Position numbers and translations under genes: made by a program. A stretch of DNA of 64,000 nucleotides, taken from Aspidapion aeneum. Taxonomy: Eukaryota; Arthropoda; Insecta; Coleoptera; Brentidae. Location of the stretch: NCBI GenBank assembly GCA_963576565.1, contig OY755038.1:138580989-138644988 (forward strand), written 5' to 3'. A model generated the notes under the pieces. The model was given only the letters and a program-made list of their open reading frames with translations. It had not been told where the DNA came from and did no database searches. Below, piece after piece: positions 22,607-34,717 of this stretch. Numbering within the stretch: position 1 is the stretch's first letter; every line of letters begins with the position of its first letter.

Positions 22607-24886
22607 TTGGCTAAAGGGAATGTAGCCCCCCAAATTTATTCAATTAAGAGCTTAAAACATACTGCTGACAGTCTTAACATCGACGGACTTATAAATGGAA
22701 GACAAGTTAACATAACAGTAGACACTGGTGCTGCCATATCATTGCTTAAGTTTAAAATTGCAACGAGATATAAAATTCGACCAACAGAAAAGAAAATAAC
22801 TCTTAAGACTGTGACTGGAGAATCCGCCGACGTGTTGGTGCAGACAGACATAGACCTACAGCTGGGAAGATTAAAGATTCGCCACACTGTATTGGTTGCC
22901 GAAATAGAAGACGAATTTATTTTGGGAATGGACTTGATAAGTAAACATGGATTTGCGTTTGATAATAAACTTAATACCCTAAGATTTGGGAATGAAGAGT
23001 TCATTTTGTCAAATAGTCACTTTAATAAGGAACCAATAAAGGTAGTGGCAGTATGCACAACAAGACTGGTCGGTAACAGTGAGACCATAATTTTTGGAAG
23101 GCTAGAAAGTAAAACATCAAGCTGCGTCGGACTCATAAGCCAACAGAATATACACAACACCAACCTCTTTGCAAAGTCACTAGTTAAAACCGATAAAGAC
23201 ATCCCGATTAGAGTCGCCAATATTTTCCCAAATAGTGTCAAAATTAATAAGGGGAAGGTGGTAGCATTATTTGAGCCAGTCCAGAAAGTAACAAGATGTG
23301 AAGAGCCAACTTCGGAGGATAAAAGCAAGTTACCAACGGAGGCACTTCAGCAATTTCAGTTCACTTGGCAACATCTCACTCCAGAAGAATTTAGTAAAGC
23401 GAGAGAGTTTATAGAAGAGCAAAGCAATATCTTTGAAACTAAGAGTAGTTCGGGACGCCCAAACCTTATTCAACATTCCATCAACACTGGCGATGCCCAA
23501 CCAATAGGGCAGCCCCCCAATGGCCAAACAAGAAGAAGTTCACAATCTTATTAATAAAATGCTCAGTGACGGTGTTATTGAAGAGTCATCAAGTCCGTGG
23601 TCATCTGTGGTGTTGGTCACTAAAAAGGATGGAAATACTAGATTTTGTGTCGACTACAGGAAACTTAACGATGTGATCAAGAAAGATAGTTACCCACTGC
23701 CAAGAATAGACCACACATTAACAACGTTGGCAGGATCGTATTGGTTTTCTACTCTTGACCTGAAAAGTGGGTATTGGCAAGTAGGAATCTTTGAAAGAGA
23801 TAAAGAGGAGACAGCATTCTCTGCTGGCAGTGGACTTTATCAGTTTAATGTGATGCCATTTGGCCTATGCAATGTCCCAGCTACATTTGAAAGACTAATG
23901 GAAGTCGTTCTACGAGGCCTTACTTGGAAAACCTGCTAAGTCTATTTGGATGATGTCATAATAATGGGAAAATCATTTCAAGATCATCTAGACAATTTAC
24001 GAGAAGTATTTTCAAAAATCAGGAACGCAAATCTTAAATTAAACTCAAAGAAATGTTTTCTATTCCAAGAAAAAGTTGAGTTCCTGGGTCACGTCGTTTC
24101 CCGAGAAGGCATCCATACCGACGAAAAAAAGTTACAAGCAATAAAATAATGGCCTCAACCTCGTGACAAACATGAATTGAGAAGCTTTTTGGGTCTGTGT
24201 ACATACTACAGACGATTTGTAGAAGGATTCGCCAAAATAGTGTCTCCATTACATAGACTTGGAATACCGAATGTGACCAGGCATTTAGAAGATTAAAAGC
24301 AGCATTATGTTCTAGTCCGATTCTTGCATATCCCATTCCAAAAGGAAAATTCATATTAGATACTGATGCGAGCAACGATGGCATAGGAGCAGTACTCTCC
24401 CAAGTACAAGATGGAGAAGAACTGGTTATCGAATTTTTCAGCAAGAAGCTATTCAAACCAGAGAGAAATTATTGTGTTACCAGAAAGGAACTCCTAGCCA
24501 TCATTAAATCCGTAGATCACTTTCACAAATATCTCTACGGAGAGTTTCTGATTAGAACGGATCATGCTGCGTTACATTGGCTCATGAAAATGAAACAACC
24601 TAAGGGGCAAGTCGCGAGATGGATAGAAAAGCTACAACAATACCATTATCAAATTAAGCACCGAGCGGGAAGGGTGCATAATAATGCAGATTCATTGTCC
24701 AGACGACCTTGCCCTGAAGATTGTAAACATTGCAGGAGAATCGACCAGAAAGAAGGAATTACCTACGTGCGTCAGATAAAATTAGAACCAGATGAAGAAT
24801 GGATGTCGGCTTCAATTAAAACCACACAACTTGACGACAAAGATGTAGGACCTATTTTGCGGTTAAAAGAAGAAGACAAGCCCTGA
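22607..24886 (+). pseudogene. Protease, RT and RNase H of gypsy copy 2
   Basis: Protease with VDTGAAIS lies at about 22720. RT starts at 23520 with CVDYRKLN and [12 protein letters not shown] and holds the complete NVMPFGLCN segment that copy 1 lacks. The YLDD region at about 23940 is hit by a stop. Further stops lie at 24149 and 24885, and about 20 bp is missing near 24258. RNase H is otherwise complete, with DTDAS, RKELLAI and RTDHAAL. At least five lesions make the polyprotein non-functional. Confidence 0.9.
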
Positions 24887-26117
24887 CCATCATGGCAAGA
24901 TATCGCAAACCAAGGGATGATATTCAAGTCACTGTGGGCACAATGGGATTCACTGATAGTAGAAGAAAACATTCTTAAACGTGCCTGGGAAAGTGCCGAT
25001 GGCCTTACTGTGATTAATCAGTAGTAGTTCCTAGGAGTATGGTAGACATATAATGGCCAAATGCCTTGGTGGAAAATCAGGCGCGCACCTAGGCATAAAT
25101 AAAACCATGGACAAAATTCGAAACCGATTTTATTGGGTAAATTACTTTCAAGATGTGAAAAACTGGTGCCGCCGATGTTCGACTTGTGCTGCCAGCCAAG
25201 GTCCCAAAACAAGGTCCAGAGGTCAAATGAAACAATATAACGTAGGTCTGCAATTTGAACGCATTGCTATTGATGTGGCCGGACCATTTCCAGAAACTAA
25301 AAAGGGCAACAAATACATCCTTGTTGTCATGGATTACTTTAGCAAATGGCCAGAAGTTTTTGCTTTGCCTAACCAAGAGGCCGCTACAGTTGCAGAAGTT
25401 CTAGTAAATGATGTTTTCAGCAGATTTGGCATTCCTTTGGAACTACATTCAGATCCAGGGCGGAACTTTGAATCAAAGCTTTTCCAGAATCTCTGTGACC
25501 TTTTAGGAATACATAAAACATGAACTACTGCTTTACATTCGCAGTCAGATGGTATGGTTGAAAGATTTAATAAAACAATAGAAGAACATCTTTGCAAAGT
25601 GGTTGATGAGCACCAAGCAGATTGGGACCAATATATTCCATTGTTTTTGATGGCCTACAGAACCGCCATACACAATACGACAGGAGCTACTCCATCTAGT
25701 ATCCTGTTTGGTAGAGAACTGCGTTTACCATGTGATATCATGTTTGGTTCACCTGAAGCAGAACGCTTAGAGGTTAATGATTATGTCGAACGTTTAAGAC
25801 AAAAGCTGCACGATATCCATGAGGTGGTTAGAGAGCGAATAGAAATAGCCAGTGACCGCATGAAAGCGAGATATGACCTGAAAGCAAACTCTTCAGGGTT
25901 CAAAGAGAATGATCCAGTCTGGCTATACAATCCTCAACGCAAGAAAGGAAGATCACCTAAGTTGACATCACCATGGGAAGGGCCTTATGAAGTTGTTAAG
26001 AGAATTAATGATGTAGTCTACCGAATTCAGAAAAGCCCGAAGTCCAAGATGAAAGTTGTTCATCTAGACAGACTAAAACCTTACCTGGGAAATGTTGATC
26101 GAGACGATCAAACCTGA
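24887..26117 (+). pseudogene. Integrase of gypsy copy 2
   Basis: Two main frames cover it, 25053-25523 (HHCC region, IDVAGPFPE, HSDPGRNF) and 25554-26117 (GMVERFNKT to the GPY/F module). A stop near 25523 replaces an arginine codon. A frame break lies near 25020. In the second catalytic-aspartate box the usual DQG reads DPG. Confidence 0.9.
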
Positions 26118-26129
26118 AGAGGAGGATAG

Positions 26130-26559
26130 TGTTACAAATTTAAGTTATTTAAATTTTATAGTTAGAATTTATTTATGTTTAGTGTAATATTAGGTTGATG
26201 TATCTTATGGTTGTATTCTTAGTCTAGGTATTAGTTGCGTTATCTATGACACTTGTGCTTGGCCGCGTACCTTTTCGAAGAAACGAGAATGCTCGTGAAT
26301 CGAAGAAGGATGGATGGTTCTCGAATAGTAGGCAGACCCTATATATAGGGCCGGACGTCGAGCATCGGGCAGTCAAAGATAACCAATGGTGTTGATCGCT
26401 AGATGTTAACGCGAAGTTAACAGGCGGATTAAAGTAGTGAATTATTAGCAAGTTATTAGTAAGTTTAAGTGCGTGTTTTTGTACATAATTTGTCGAAATA
26501 AATTGACGTATCGTTTTCAACAATTGCGAGTTTTAATTTGTCGTTGTGAACCCGTAACA
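26130..26559 (+). repeat. 3' LTR of gypsy copy 2
   Basis: Starts TGTTAC after the purine-rich gaagaggaggata and ends GTAACA. It differs from the 5' LTR of the same element by about a dozen substitutions and several small indels, counted by eye. Confidence 0.95.
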
Positions 26560-26563
26560 ATAT
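26560..26563 (+). repeat. Target-site duplication ATAT, right of gypsy copy 2
   Basis: Matches 15631-15634. BEL integrase coding resumes directly after it. Confidence 0.88.
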
Positions 26564-26744
26564 TTACCATTGGATATAGAAGAAACTGAATCATTAACAC
26601 CTAATCATTTCTTGTTCGGGTCATCAAGCGGAGACAAGCTTATGAGTCAAATACGTCATGATGAGAAAACCCTTAAACGTAACTACCTATACAGAGCACA
26701 GTTTGCAAATAAATGCTGGAAAAGATTTGTTTCAGATGTTTGTT
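26564..26744 (+). pseudogene. BEL integrase C-terminal part, second piece
   Basis: Continues the BEL frame from 15634, with LTPNHFLFG and then the WKRFVSD segment that is usual in BEL integrases before the terminal domain. After about 26739 the similarity ends. The next expected residues (LPNLILRPKWH) appear at 48473, more than 21 kb away. Confidence 0.85.
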
Positions 26745-27074
26745 ATTAGAAATCTATTTTCTTTAGTTCTTATTATTTTATAGTTATATTCGCGTCGCCC
26801 TGTATATTACCTTTTACTGCAAATCAATGCATCATTTTTTGTGTCTTCTCCAAAAGAAAGAATCTCAAATAAAAACCTAATCAGTACAAAATAAAACGTC
26901 GATCGTAGCATACCTACACTAACACATACATACGTCGCGAACGATATACAAAATAGAATATTTTTTTACTTTTTTTATTTTTAATTTTAATATAATTTAC
27001 GCGAGTGTAAATTATCCTCCTTCAAACCTCTCCTTAATTCGCTTGTTGGATTAATGGAACGTCGAGGACGGCCG
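26745..27074. other. Left edge of the 21.7-kb insertion in BEL, no gene seen
   Basis: AT-rich sequence with stops in all frames. No terminal repeat could be matched to the right edge near 48466. Confidence 0.45.
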
Positions 27075-27535
27075 TCAAGCTGCTAATGGTCGGCAAAACA
27101 CAATTTTTGGTGATTTTGGTAAAACTTGGTACGTTTGTAGAGCGACCCAAGAGAAGTAGAGAAAAATTTTTTTTTCGTTCGAACACAACACCGCGTTTCA
27201 GTGCCCCTAAATTTCAAATTTGCACCTTTACATTTTTTCCATTATCTTAAAACTAAAAACAGCTAAAATATTTTTGATGACAATTTTGATTAGGTAAGAC
27301 CTGTCTCTATAAGACCATGTAACGCAACTTTTAAAAATATTTTTTTTATATTAAGAAAAATAATGTTAAACTCAAAACTTTGAAAATTTACCAAAGTAGT
27401 GATTTTTTTAAAACTTAAAATTTTGGACCCCGTCAAGAAGTTTCTGAGGCGGATTTTATCTGATATACTTTTTTTTCTTTCTTTGGAGTCTGGCTCAAAG
27501 AAATTCAAGGAACCCTAGAAGACGCATCCCCATTA
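27075..27535 (+). repeat. Partial copy of the 0.8-kb satellite-like repeat (family X)
   Basis: Shares ordered blocks with 40905-42600: TAGGTAAGACCTGTCTCTAT, AAAGTAGTGATTTTTTTAAA, and AAGTTTCTGAGGCGGATTTT followed by a T-rich run and GAGTCTGGCTC. It has diverged and is not part of an array. Confidence 0.75.
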
Positions 27536-28636
27536 TTTAATACGCAAATTCATTCATCATGCATGAAATCTCAGAAAATTTTGCCGAATCCTCGCAGGCA
27601 ACACTGTATGAGGTATAAAAGAGAAATCGATGAAAAAACCATGGGCGTGCAGATTTTGTTGAAAATAAAATAAATATATTATAGACATTTTCCTATAAAA
27701 TTTTTGCACCCAAAATTATAAAATTTAAATAAGTGTAAAATATTACCGGTACAGCTTTGACAGCCATTCTATCTAAATGACTCTTTTTACAGAATTAATT
27801 TTTTTATCGATTTATAATATTAGAAATCAATAACTTATTTACAGCTGGTAATATCCGTAGTTTTGATTTTTATTATTTTTCCCTAAAGATAAGAAATCTA
27901 CTTTATATTATTTTTTTCTGGTAATAGAAAAGTGTTACTTTAATCCCTAAAATTTAAAACACAGGTTAAAGTGTTTCTTTTTATTTCAAATTGTCAAAGG
28001 CGTTTTTTTAGCTTTTTACTCTTTCACCTTGGTAATACATTGCTCTTAGTAATTTTTTTACAGTAAGTAGATTTGTTCTGTTAAAAAAAGTCAAAAACTC
28101 CGAATTATATACTCAGACCTTGAGATATTTAACAAAATTTTTGCATCAGGATTTAAAGAGTCTGTTTGATCCCCTAGTGTACAGGGTGCATTTTCGACAC
28201 TTTTGGGTGTTTTCGGTTTCTATGTTTATAATATTGATATGCGATGTTTACCATCATTATTCTCTTCAAATTAAAGCACACTAAGGTGTAGTCGTTTTTT
28301 CTTCAATCTTCTCTAGAAGTTCCCAAAACCACCCAAATGATAAAAATGGGACAGCCTATACTTATAATATAGATTTTTTGTTATGTTTTATCAGCAAAAC
28401 TCTTGCCTCGAAATAAAAAGCACTCATTGGTTTATTTTACCAAAATCCATTCATTAGTTTATTAAACTCTAGCAATTAGTTTTTTTAGAAAATATTTGGT
28501 TTGAGTCTGTGTTTTTTTACATTTGCAGTTTTATCAACAAAATACTTTTGATTTCCATAAAAACATCTATTTAATTTTTATTTACCAAATAAAATAAAAA
28601 TGAAAAAATATTATTTATAATTAAGTGATTATTATA
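27536..28636. other. AT-rich intergenic or intronic DNA, no gene seen
   Basis: About 1.1 kb with only short frames. A TACAGGGTGCATTTTC-like string near 28180 recalls a TIR terminus but has no partner nearby. Confidence 0.4.
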
Positions 28637-29304
28637 CAGGGTGTCCCATAACTTAGGCGCCATAGTGCAGCAGGTGATAGAGGAGGTTATTTTCAAGAAA
28701 AAAGTTTATATAACATGGGGTCAACATTCATCTGTTTTTAAGATATAGGATTTTTAAAGAGGAGTGGGTGAAAACGGGTTATACAAAAAAAAATCTGTCA
28801 CAGCCAGCTGAATACTCAGCTAATTGTGATTAAAAAATGTGGTACTCCTTTTTTGATAATATTACAAGTGGAGGTACGGGCTGTCAAAATAACCTCGAAA
28901 ATGTATAAAAAATAATATTTTTTTTTTAAATTAATTTTTGCTTTCTCTTTTAAAAAATATCAATAATATTTCATTATTATGTCTCGCTAGAGACTTGTTT
29001 TTATTAACAAAAAATATTTAAAAAACATTGCATTTAATATGGCATTCATAAAAGTTCATACCAAAAAAATAGTATTTTCTAAAAAAATTGACTGACTAAC
29101 TTTTTTCAAATTAATTTGTTTAAATTAATTTCATTTTACTGCTTTTGTTCTAATACAAGACTACCCAATTTCATATTTTTACTGCGTTTTTTTAAAAAGT
29201 TATTATCACAAAAGTTAAAAAAATTGCCAACAACAAGTTTTTGATCAAACATGACCTTGTCTATCACTTGTTGGCCTATGGCCCCTAAGTTATGGGACAC
29301 CCTG
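28637..29304. mobile_element. Non-autonomous mariner-like element (MITE)
   Basis: The 29-bp ends are inverted repeats with one mismatch, starting CAGGGTGTCCCATAACTTAG, flanked by TA at 28635-28636 and 29305-29306. TA flanks and a CAGGGTGTCC terminus are typical of Tc1/mariner elements. The 668-bp interior has no transposase. Confidence 0.85.
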
Positions 29305-29306
29305 TA

Positions 29307-29617
29307 TATAAAAACATTATTAAATTTGGCAAATATAAGAATTAGGAACAATATTTTAATCCATTTGACTCAAGGCACTCTTTTAATTAATCACCAGGGA
29401 CTATGCAGTAAGTAAGTGAAAAGGAAGTTAAAACTCTTTTTTTTCTGTGTAAAAGTAGGTACTACCTTTTTTCTTCTTATCGTTATATTTGTTAATTCTA
29501 ACTACTTTTTTACATCATTACATGATGATCGAACATCAAAAACAACCAGTGATAATATATTATGTATACTTTATAATAAAAAGAGATAGTTGAATATTTA
29601 ACTACTACCCACTAGTA
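29307..29617. other. AT-rich spacer between MITE and element Y
   Basis: No gene or repeat seen. Confidence 0.4.
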
Positions 29618-31421
29618 GGGTAAACTGCCCAATTGTCGTCCAGTTAGTGGAAAGTTTAACTGTAGAGCCCGAAATCTCGAACATTTTACATCATTTGGTA
29701 TTAGGAGCGGCTAATTTCCATTCTTTGATGATTTAAGAATTCAAAAATAATTAATTTAGATTTTTTTGCTTTAATCTAACAGTTCCAGACAATTAAAATG
29801 AAAAAAATGTCGTTTTGCCCAGTTTCCGTCCACGGCCTTCCCTCCTTCCATCCAAAAATGTCTAGTTGTTCGACCGGACGAAAACTAGGTTTTGGTGGTT
29901 CGAACAACTGGTTTGTTGGCGGTCGAAAACTGGTATTATTCGACCATTTTAGGACGAAAAATAGGAATTAATCGATCACACGCCAAATAAACTGGTCGAA
30001 AATTGGGGTTTTTTGGACGAAATTCACAAGGAAAAACTTGATTTGAGCAGATTTAGGAGCAATATTCCCGCGAAGTTCGTTAAGCATATTAGTGTACCTA
30101 AAAAACATAGTGGAACAACTGGAAGAGTATTCGGTTTCTTGCGTTTAATTATCTTGTTGAAGGCAACCTCAACTTAAATCTTGGTAAACTAGTTTAGTCA
30201 CCATTACAGTCGTTATTATTCTTGAGTCGAGGAAATTTAGTCGAAAGATCTGTGTACTTTTTTTTGGTCTACCTAGAAATCCAATTTGATTTATTTTTCT
30301 TTTTGTACACACCAGGTACCTACCTAAAAAGTATGTGGTGTAATCTGAAAAATTCAATTCTATTTTATACTAGCAAAAAATTAAAAAAGACTAACCTAAA
30401 TAATAAAATTATGAACACCAATGCAATTTTTTCAAAAGGATTTGTATCTCAAAAATGGTAAAAATTACCAAAATGCATTTTTCACTATTTAAATTCTTAT
30501 AAAATTTAAACTTTGCAATGTGGACCATTTTTTTATTGTCCCCAGAAGTACCCGAAAAATTTCAAGAGTTTCCAACTGGGAATGCCCTATACTTATAGGT
30601 AGGTACCTACTTCCATTTTTTAGTTACCTATTTTAACAAGAAACAGTCAGGGATTAACTTCTTAATTGCTAGTGGTCGAAAAAACCTGTTTTTCGTCCGT
30701 CAAAATCAACAAAATATTGATGTGGTCGAAAGATTCCAGTTTTTCGTCCGGCCATATTTTGGGTGGTCGAAAAATTCCATTTCTTCGACCAGCCAAATTT
30801 TGCCGATTTTGTGTCTATAATAACTCTGGTAAACAAAGAGAAAAATGCGGACGAGAACTGGACATGATATTATAGAAAAAAAAATCTGTTTGCAATGTGT
30901 CTTAAAATTTCACTAATTTTAATAATAAAAGATTAGGATAGATTATAAGCACATGTACCAGTAACCGAGTTTTCGTCCACCTGGACGAATAATTATTTTT
31001 GACCTTTTTTTCATCCAGTTCGGCGACCACCCATTTTTTGATAGAAAAACTAAGAAATTGTAACTAAAAGTGATATTTTTCGATGGGAAAATTATTATTC
31101 TAACTAAAAAACATAAAAGTTCAACACATTTTGTAAAATTCTAATACTTACTCGCTATTTCCCGCAGGCACCTACACTAGCAAAAACATAACGAAAACTT
31201 CATTTTGGTTCAACGCACGTTCACCCTACTAAAGACAAGACTGTACTGGCTAAACTTTTGGCGCGATTTAAAAAACGACTTTACCGTTTGGTGAAGGAAG
31301 GATCATTTTTTAAGAAAGTGTCCATAGATGGAGCCATATGGTGCTTGTTATCTTATTTTTAGGCAGAAAGTGCCAAAGTGGACGACAATTGGGGGTGGAC
31401 GGCTAACTGGGTGTTTTACCC
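29618..31421. mobile_element. Candidate non-autonomous DNA element Y with GGTCGAAAA repeats
   Basis: The ends are imperfect inverted repeats, GGGTAAACTGCCCA... and ...TTTTACCC, and both carry the string GTCGTCC or GGACGAC close to the end. A direct repeat TAGTA flanks it (29613-29617 and 31422-31426). No coding region is present. The interior has about ten copies, in both orientations, of GGTCGAAAA/GGACGAAAA, clustered at 29860-30030 and 30670-31030. These may be binding sites for a transposase supplied elsewhere. Confidence 0.6.
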
Positions 31422-31453
31422 TAGTAAGTAGTTTTCTTAATTTGAACTAGTCT

Positions 31454-31634
31454 TTAACACCTGACCTTGGGCAAGGCATTTGGTACAAGATAGTGCCTAC
31501 CAGTAGGTGCTAAACGATCATACTGAGGATCAAAGTGGTCAGAACAAAAACATGCCCATTTGGACAGAATTTTTTCCTTATTAAGGCCAATAACCTTCCT
31601 CCAAAGCTCTCTCTTGTTTGGATCAGTGGGGAAC
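31454..31634 (-). CDS. THAP-domain gene, exon 2
   Basis: The minus-strand frame reads FPTDPNKRELWRKVIG, then CSDHF, and ends near LVPNALPKV. This is the second half of a THAP zinc-finger, a C2CH DNA-binding domain. CSDH supplies the last cysteine and the histidine, and the conserved Pro and Trp are present. An acceptor (tttactag) ends at 31635. The exon starts with the one base needed to complete the codon left open by exon 1 (38396-38460). The frame stops at 31454, but donors near 31465 and 31460 could extend the gene. No further exon is recognised downstream. A transposon-derived (P-type) gene or a chromosomal gene are both possible. Confidence 0.75.
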
Positions 31635-31703
31635 CTAGTAAACTCATAAATTTGAATATTTTTAAAATGTTTAATAACTGTACAGTAGCATGACATAACA
31701 TAA

Positions 31704-32136
31704 TGTTACGGGTTCACAACGACAAATTAAAACTCGCAATTGTTGAAAACGATACGTCAATTTATTTCGACAAATTATGTAAAAAAACACGCACTTAAAC
31801 TTACTAATAACTTGCTAATAATTCACTACTTTAATACGCCTATTAACTTCGCGTTAACATCTAGCGATCACTACCATTGGTTATCTCTGACTGCCCGATG
31901 CACGACGTCCGGCCCTATATATAAGGGTCTGCCTACTATTCGAGAATTTTCCATCCTTGTTCGATTCGGAATCATTCCACCCTTTTCTAGAACCGGACCG
32001 TTCGCATACCAGTTTGTCACAGATAACGCAACTAAAACCTAGATTAAGAATACAACCATAAAATACGTCAACCTAATACTACACTAAACCTAAATAAATT
32101 CTAACTATAAAATTTAAATAACTTAAATTTGTAACA
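31704..32136 (-). repeat. 3' LTR of gypsy copy 3
   Basis: Ends with TGTTAC/GTAACA. On the minus strand a perfect heat-shock element, GAAaaTTCtcGAA (31939-31951), lies about 16 bp upstream of the TATA-like tatatata (31916-31923). Confidence 0.95.
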
Positions 32137-32148
32137 CTATCCTCCTCT

Positions 32149-33501
32149 TCAGGTTTGATCGTCTCGATCAACATTTCCCAGGTAGGGTTTTAGTCTGTCT
32201 AGATGAACAACTTTCATCTTGGACTTCGGGCTTTTCTGGATTCGGTAGACTACATCATTAATTCTCTTAACAACTTTATAAGGCCCTTCCCATGGTGGTG
32301 TCAACTTAGGTGATCTTCCTTTCTTGCGTTGAGGATTGTATAGCCAGACTTGATCATTCTCTTTGAATCCTGAAGAGTTTGCTTTCAGGTCATATCTCGC
32401 TTTCATGCGGTCACTGGCTATTTCTATTCGCTCTCTAACCACTTCATGGATATCGTGCAGCTTTTGCCTTAAACGTTCGACATAGTCATTAACCTCTAAG
32501 TGTTCGTCTTCAGGTGAACCAAACATGATATCACATGGTAAACGCAGTTCTCTACCAAACAGGATACTAGATGGAGTAGCTCCTGTCGTATTGTGAATGG
32601 CGGTTCTATAGGCCATCAAAAACAATGGAATATATTGGTCCCAATCTGTTTGGTGCTCATCAACAACTTTGCACAGATGTTCTTCTATTGTTTTATTAAA
32701 TCTTTCAACCATGCCATCTGACTGCGGATGTAAAGCAGTAGTCCGTGTTTTATGTATTCCTAAAAGGTCACAGAGATTCCGGAAGAGCTTTGATTCAAAG
32801 TTTCTTCCTTGATCTGAATGTAGTTCCAAAGGAATGCCAAATCGGCTGAAAACATCATTTACCAGAACTTCTGCAACTGTAGCGGCCTCTTGGTTAGGCA
32901 AAGCAAAAACTTCTGGCCATTTGCTAAAGTAATCCATGACAACAAGGATGTATTTGTTGCCCTTTTTAGTTTCTGGAAATGGTCCGGCCACATCAATAGC
33001 AATGCGTTCGAATGGCAGACCTACGTTATATTGTTTCATTTGACCTCTGGACCTTGTTTTGGGACCTTGGCTGGCTGCACAAGTCGAACATCGGCGGCAC
33101 CAGTTTTTCACATCTTGAAAGTAATTGACTCAATAAAATCGGTTTCGAATTTTGTCCATGGTTTTTTTTATGCCTAGGTGCGCGCCTGATTTTTCACCAT
33201 GGCATTTGGCCATTATATTGTCTACCATGCTCCTAGGAACCACTACTTGATTATTCACAGTAAGGCCATCGGCACTTTCCCAGGCACGTTTAAGGATGTT
33301 TTCTTCTACTATCAGTGAATCCCATTGTGCCCACAGTGATTTGAATATCACCCCTTGGTTTGCGATATCTTGCCATGATGGTCGTGGCTTGTTCTCTTCT
33401 TTCAATCGCAAGATAGGTCCTACATCTTTGTCGTTAAGTTGTGTGGTTCTAATCGAAGCCGACATCCATTCTTCATCTGGTTCTATCTTTATCTGGCGCA
33501 C
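32149..33501 (-). pseudogene. Integrase of gypsy copy 3
   Basis: Two abutting frames: 33130-33501 carries the N-terminal part with the HxH half of the zinc site, and 32149-33111 carries WCRRCSTC, the DDE core (IDVAGPFPE, HSDQGRNF, GMVERFNKT) and the GPY/F module. The break at about 33120 is a single codon change to a stop in the segment WVNY, seen intact in copy 1. Confidence 0.92.
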
Positions 33502-34696
33502 GTAGGATTCTCTTTATTCCTTCTTTCTGGTCAATTTTCCTGCAATGTTTACAATCCTCAGGGCAAGGTCTTCTGGACAATGCATCCGCATTATTATGCA
33601 CCCTTCCCGCTCGGTGCTTAATTTGATAATGGTATTGTTGTAGCTTTTCTATCCATCTCGCGACTTGTCCCTCAGGTTGTTTCATTTTCATGAGCCACTG
33701 TAACGCAGCATGATCCGTTCTAATCAGAAACTCTTGTCCATAGAGATTTTTGTGAAAGTGATCTACGGATTTAATGATGGCTAGGAGCTCCTTTCTGGTA
33801 ACACAATAATTTCTCTCTGGTTTGGATAGCGTTTTGCTTAAAAATTCGATGACCCGTTCTTCTCCATCTTGTACTTGGGAGAGTACTGCTCCTATGCCAT
33901 CGTTGCTCGCATCAGTATCTAATATGAATTTACCTTTTGGAATAGGATATGCGAGAATCGGACTAGAACATAATGCTGCCTTCAGTCTTCTAAATGCTTG
34001 GTCACATTCAGTATTCCATCTGTAAGAAGCTTTATCTTCTGTAATTCTATGTAATGGAGACGCTATTTTGGCGAATCCTTCTACAAATCGTCTGTAGTAT
34101 GTACACAGACCCAAAAAGCTTCTCAATTCATGTTTGTCACGAGGTTGAGGCCATTCTTTTATTGCTTGTAACTTCTTTTCGTCAATATGGATGCCTTCTC
34201 GGGAAACGACATGACCCAGGAATTCAACTTTTTCTTGGAATAGAAAACATTTCTTTGAGTTTAATTTGAGATTGGCATTTCTGATTCTTGAAAATACTTC
34301 TCGTAAATTGTCTAGATGATCTTGAAATGATTTCCCCATTACTATGACATCATCCAAATATACTAGACAGGTTTTCCAAGTAAGGCCTCGTAGAACGACT
34401 TCCATTAGTCTTTCAAATGTAGCTGGAGCATTGCATAGGCCAAATGGCATCACATTAAACTGATAGAGTCCACTTCCAGCAGAGAATGCAGTCTTCTCTT
34501 TATCCTTTTCAAAGATTCCTACTTGCCAATACCCACTTTTTAGGTCAAGAGTAGAAAACCAACATGATCCTGCCAATGTTGTTAATGTGTCGTCAATTCT
34601 TGGCAGTGGGTAACTATCTTTCTTGGTCACATCGTTAAGTTTCCTGTAATCGACACAAAATCTAGTACTTCCATCCTTTTTAGTGACCAACACCAC
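33473..34696 (-). CDS. RT-RNase H of gypsy copy 3
   Basis: One long frame of about 407 residues holds RT with [24 protein letters not shown] and the active site YLDD, then RNase H with [20 protein letters not shown] and NNADALSRR. It lacks the deletions seen in copy 1. It is separated from protease by a stop (serine codon to TGA) at about 34717, and from integrase by a small frameshift near 33510. Confidence 0.93.
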   Translation of the reverse strand: MVLVTKKDGSTRFCVDYRKLNDVTKKDSYPLPRIDDTLTTLAGSCWFSTLDLKSGYWQVGIFEKDKEKTAFSAGSGLYQFNVMPFGLCNAPATFERLMEVVLRGLTWKTCLVYLDDVIVMGKSFQDHLDNLREVFSRIRNANLKLNSKKCFLFQEKVEFLGHVVSREGIHIDEKKLQAIKEWPQPRDKHELRSFLGLCTYYRRFVEGFAKIASPLHRITEDKASYRWNTECDQAFRRLKAALCSSPILAYPIPKGKFILDTDASNDGIGAVLSQVQDGEERVIEFLSKTLSKPERNYCVTRKELLAIIKSVDHFHKNLYGQEFLIRTDHAALQWLMKMKQPEGQVARWIEKLQQYHYQIKHRAGRVHNNADALSRRPCPEDCKHCRKIDQKEGIKRILRAPDKDRTR

Positions 34697-34717
34697 AGTA
34701 GATGACCAAGGACTTGA

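Larger units (their letters stand above)
15635..26559 (+). mobile_element. Ty3/gypsy LTR retrotransposon, copy 2
   Basis: A complete element by structure: 5' LTR, tRNA-Leu-type primer site, repeat leader, gag, protease, RT, RNase H, integrase, polypurine tract and 3' LTR, flanked by ATAT duplications. Its true length without the nested LINE (16761-21278) is about 6.4 kb, matching copy 3. It has many stops, frameshifts and small deletions. Its two LTRs differ at more positions than those of copy 3, so it looks older. Confidence 0.95.

Noticed and set aside
31678..31696. THAP exon 2 beginning at the upstream acceptor-like CTGTACAG
   Set aside because: Its phase does not fit the donor of exon 1 and would create a stop at once. 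The acceptor before 31634 keeps the frame and gives the FHR-FP order usual in THAP domains.
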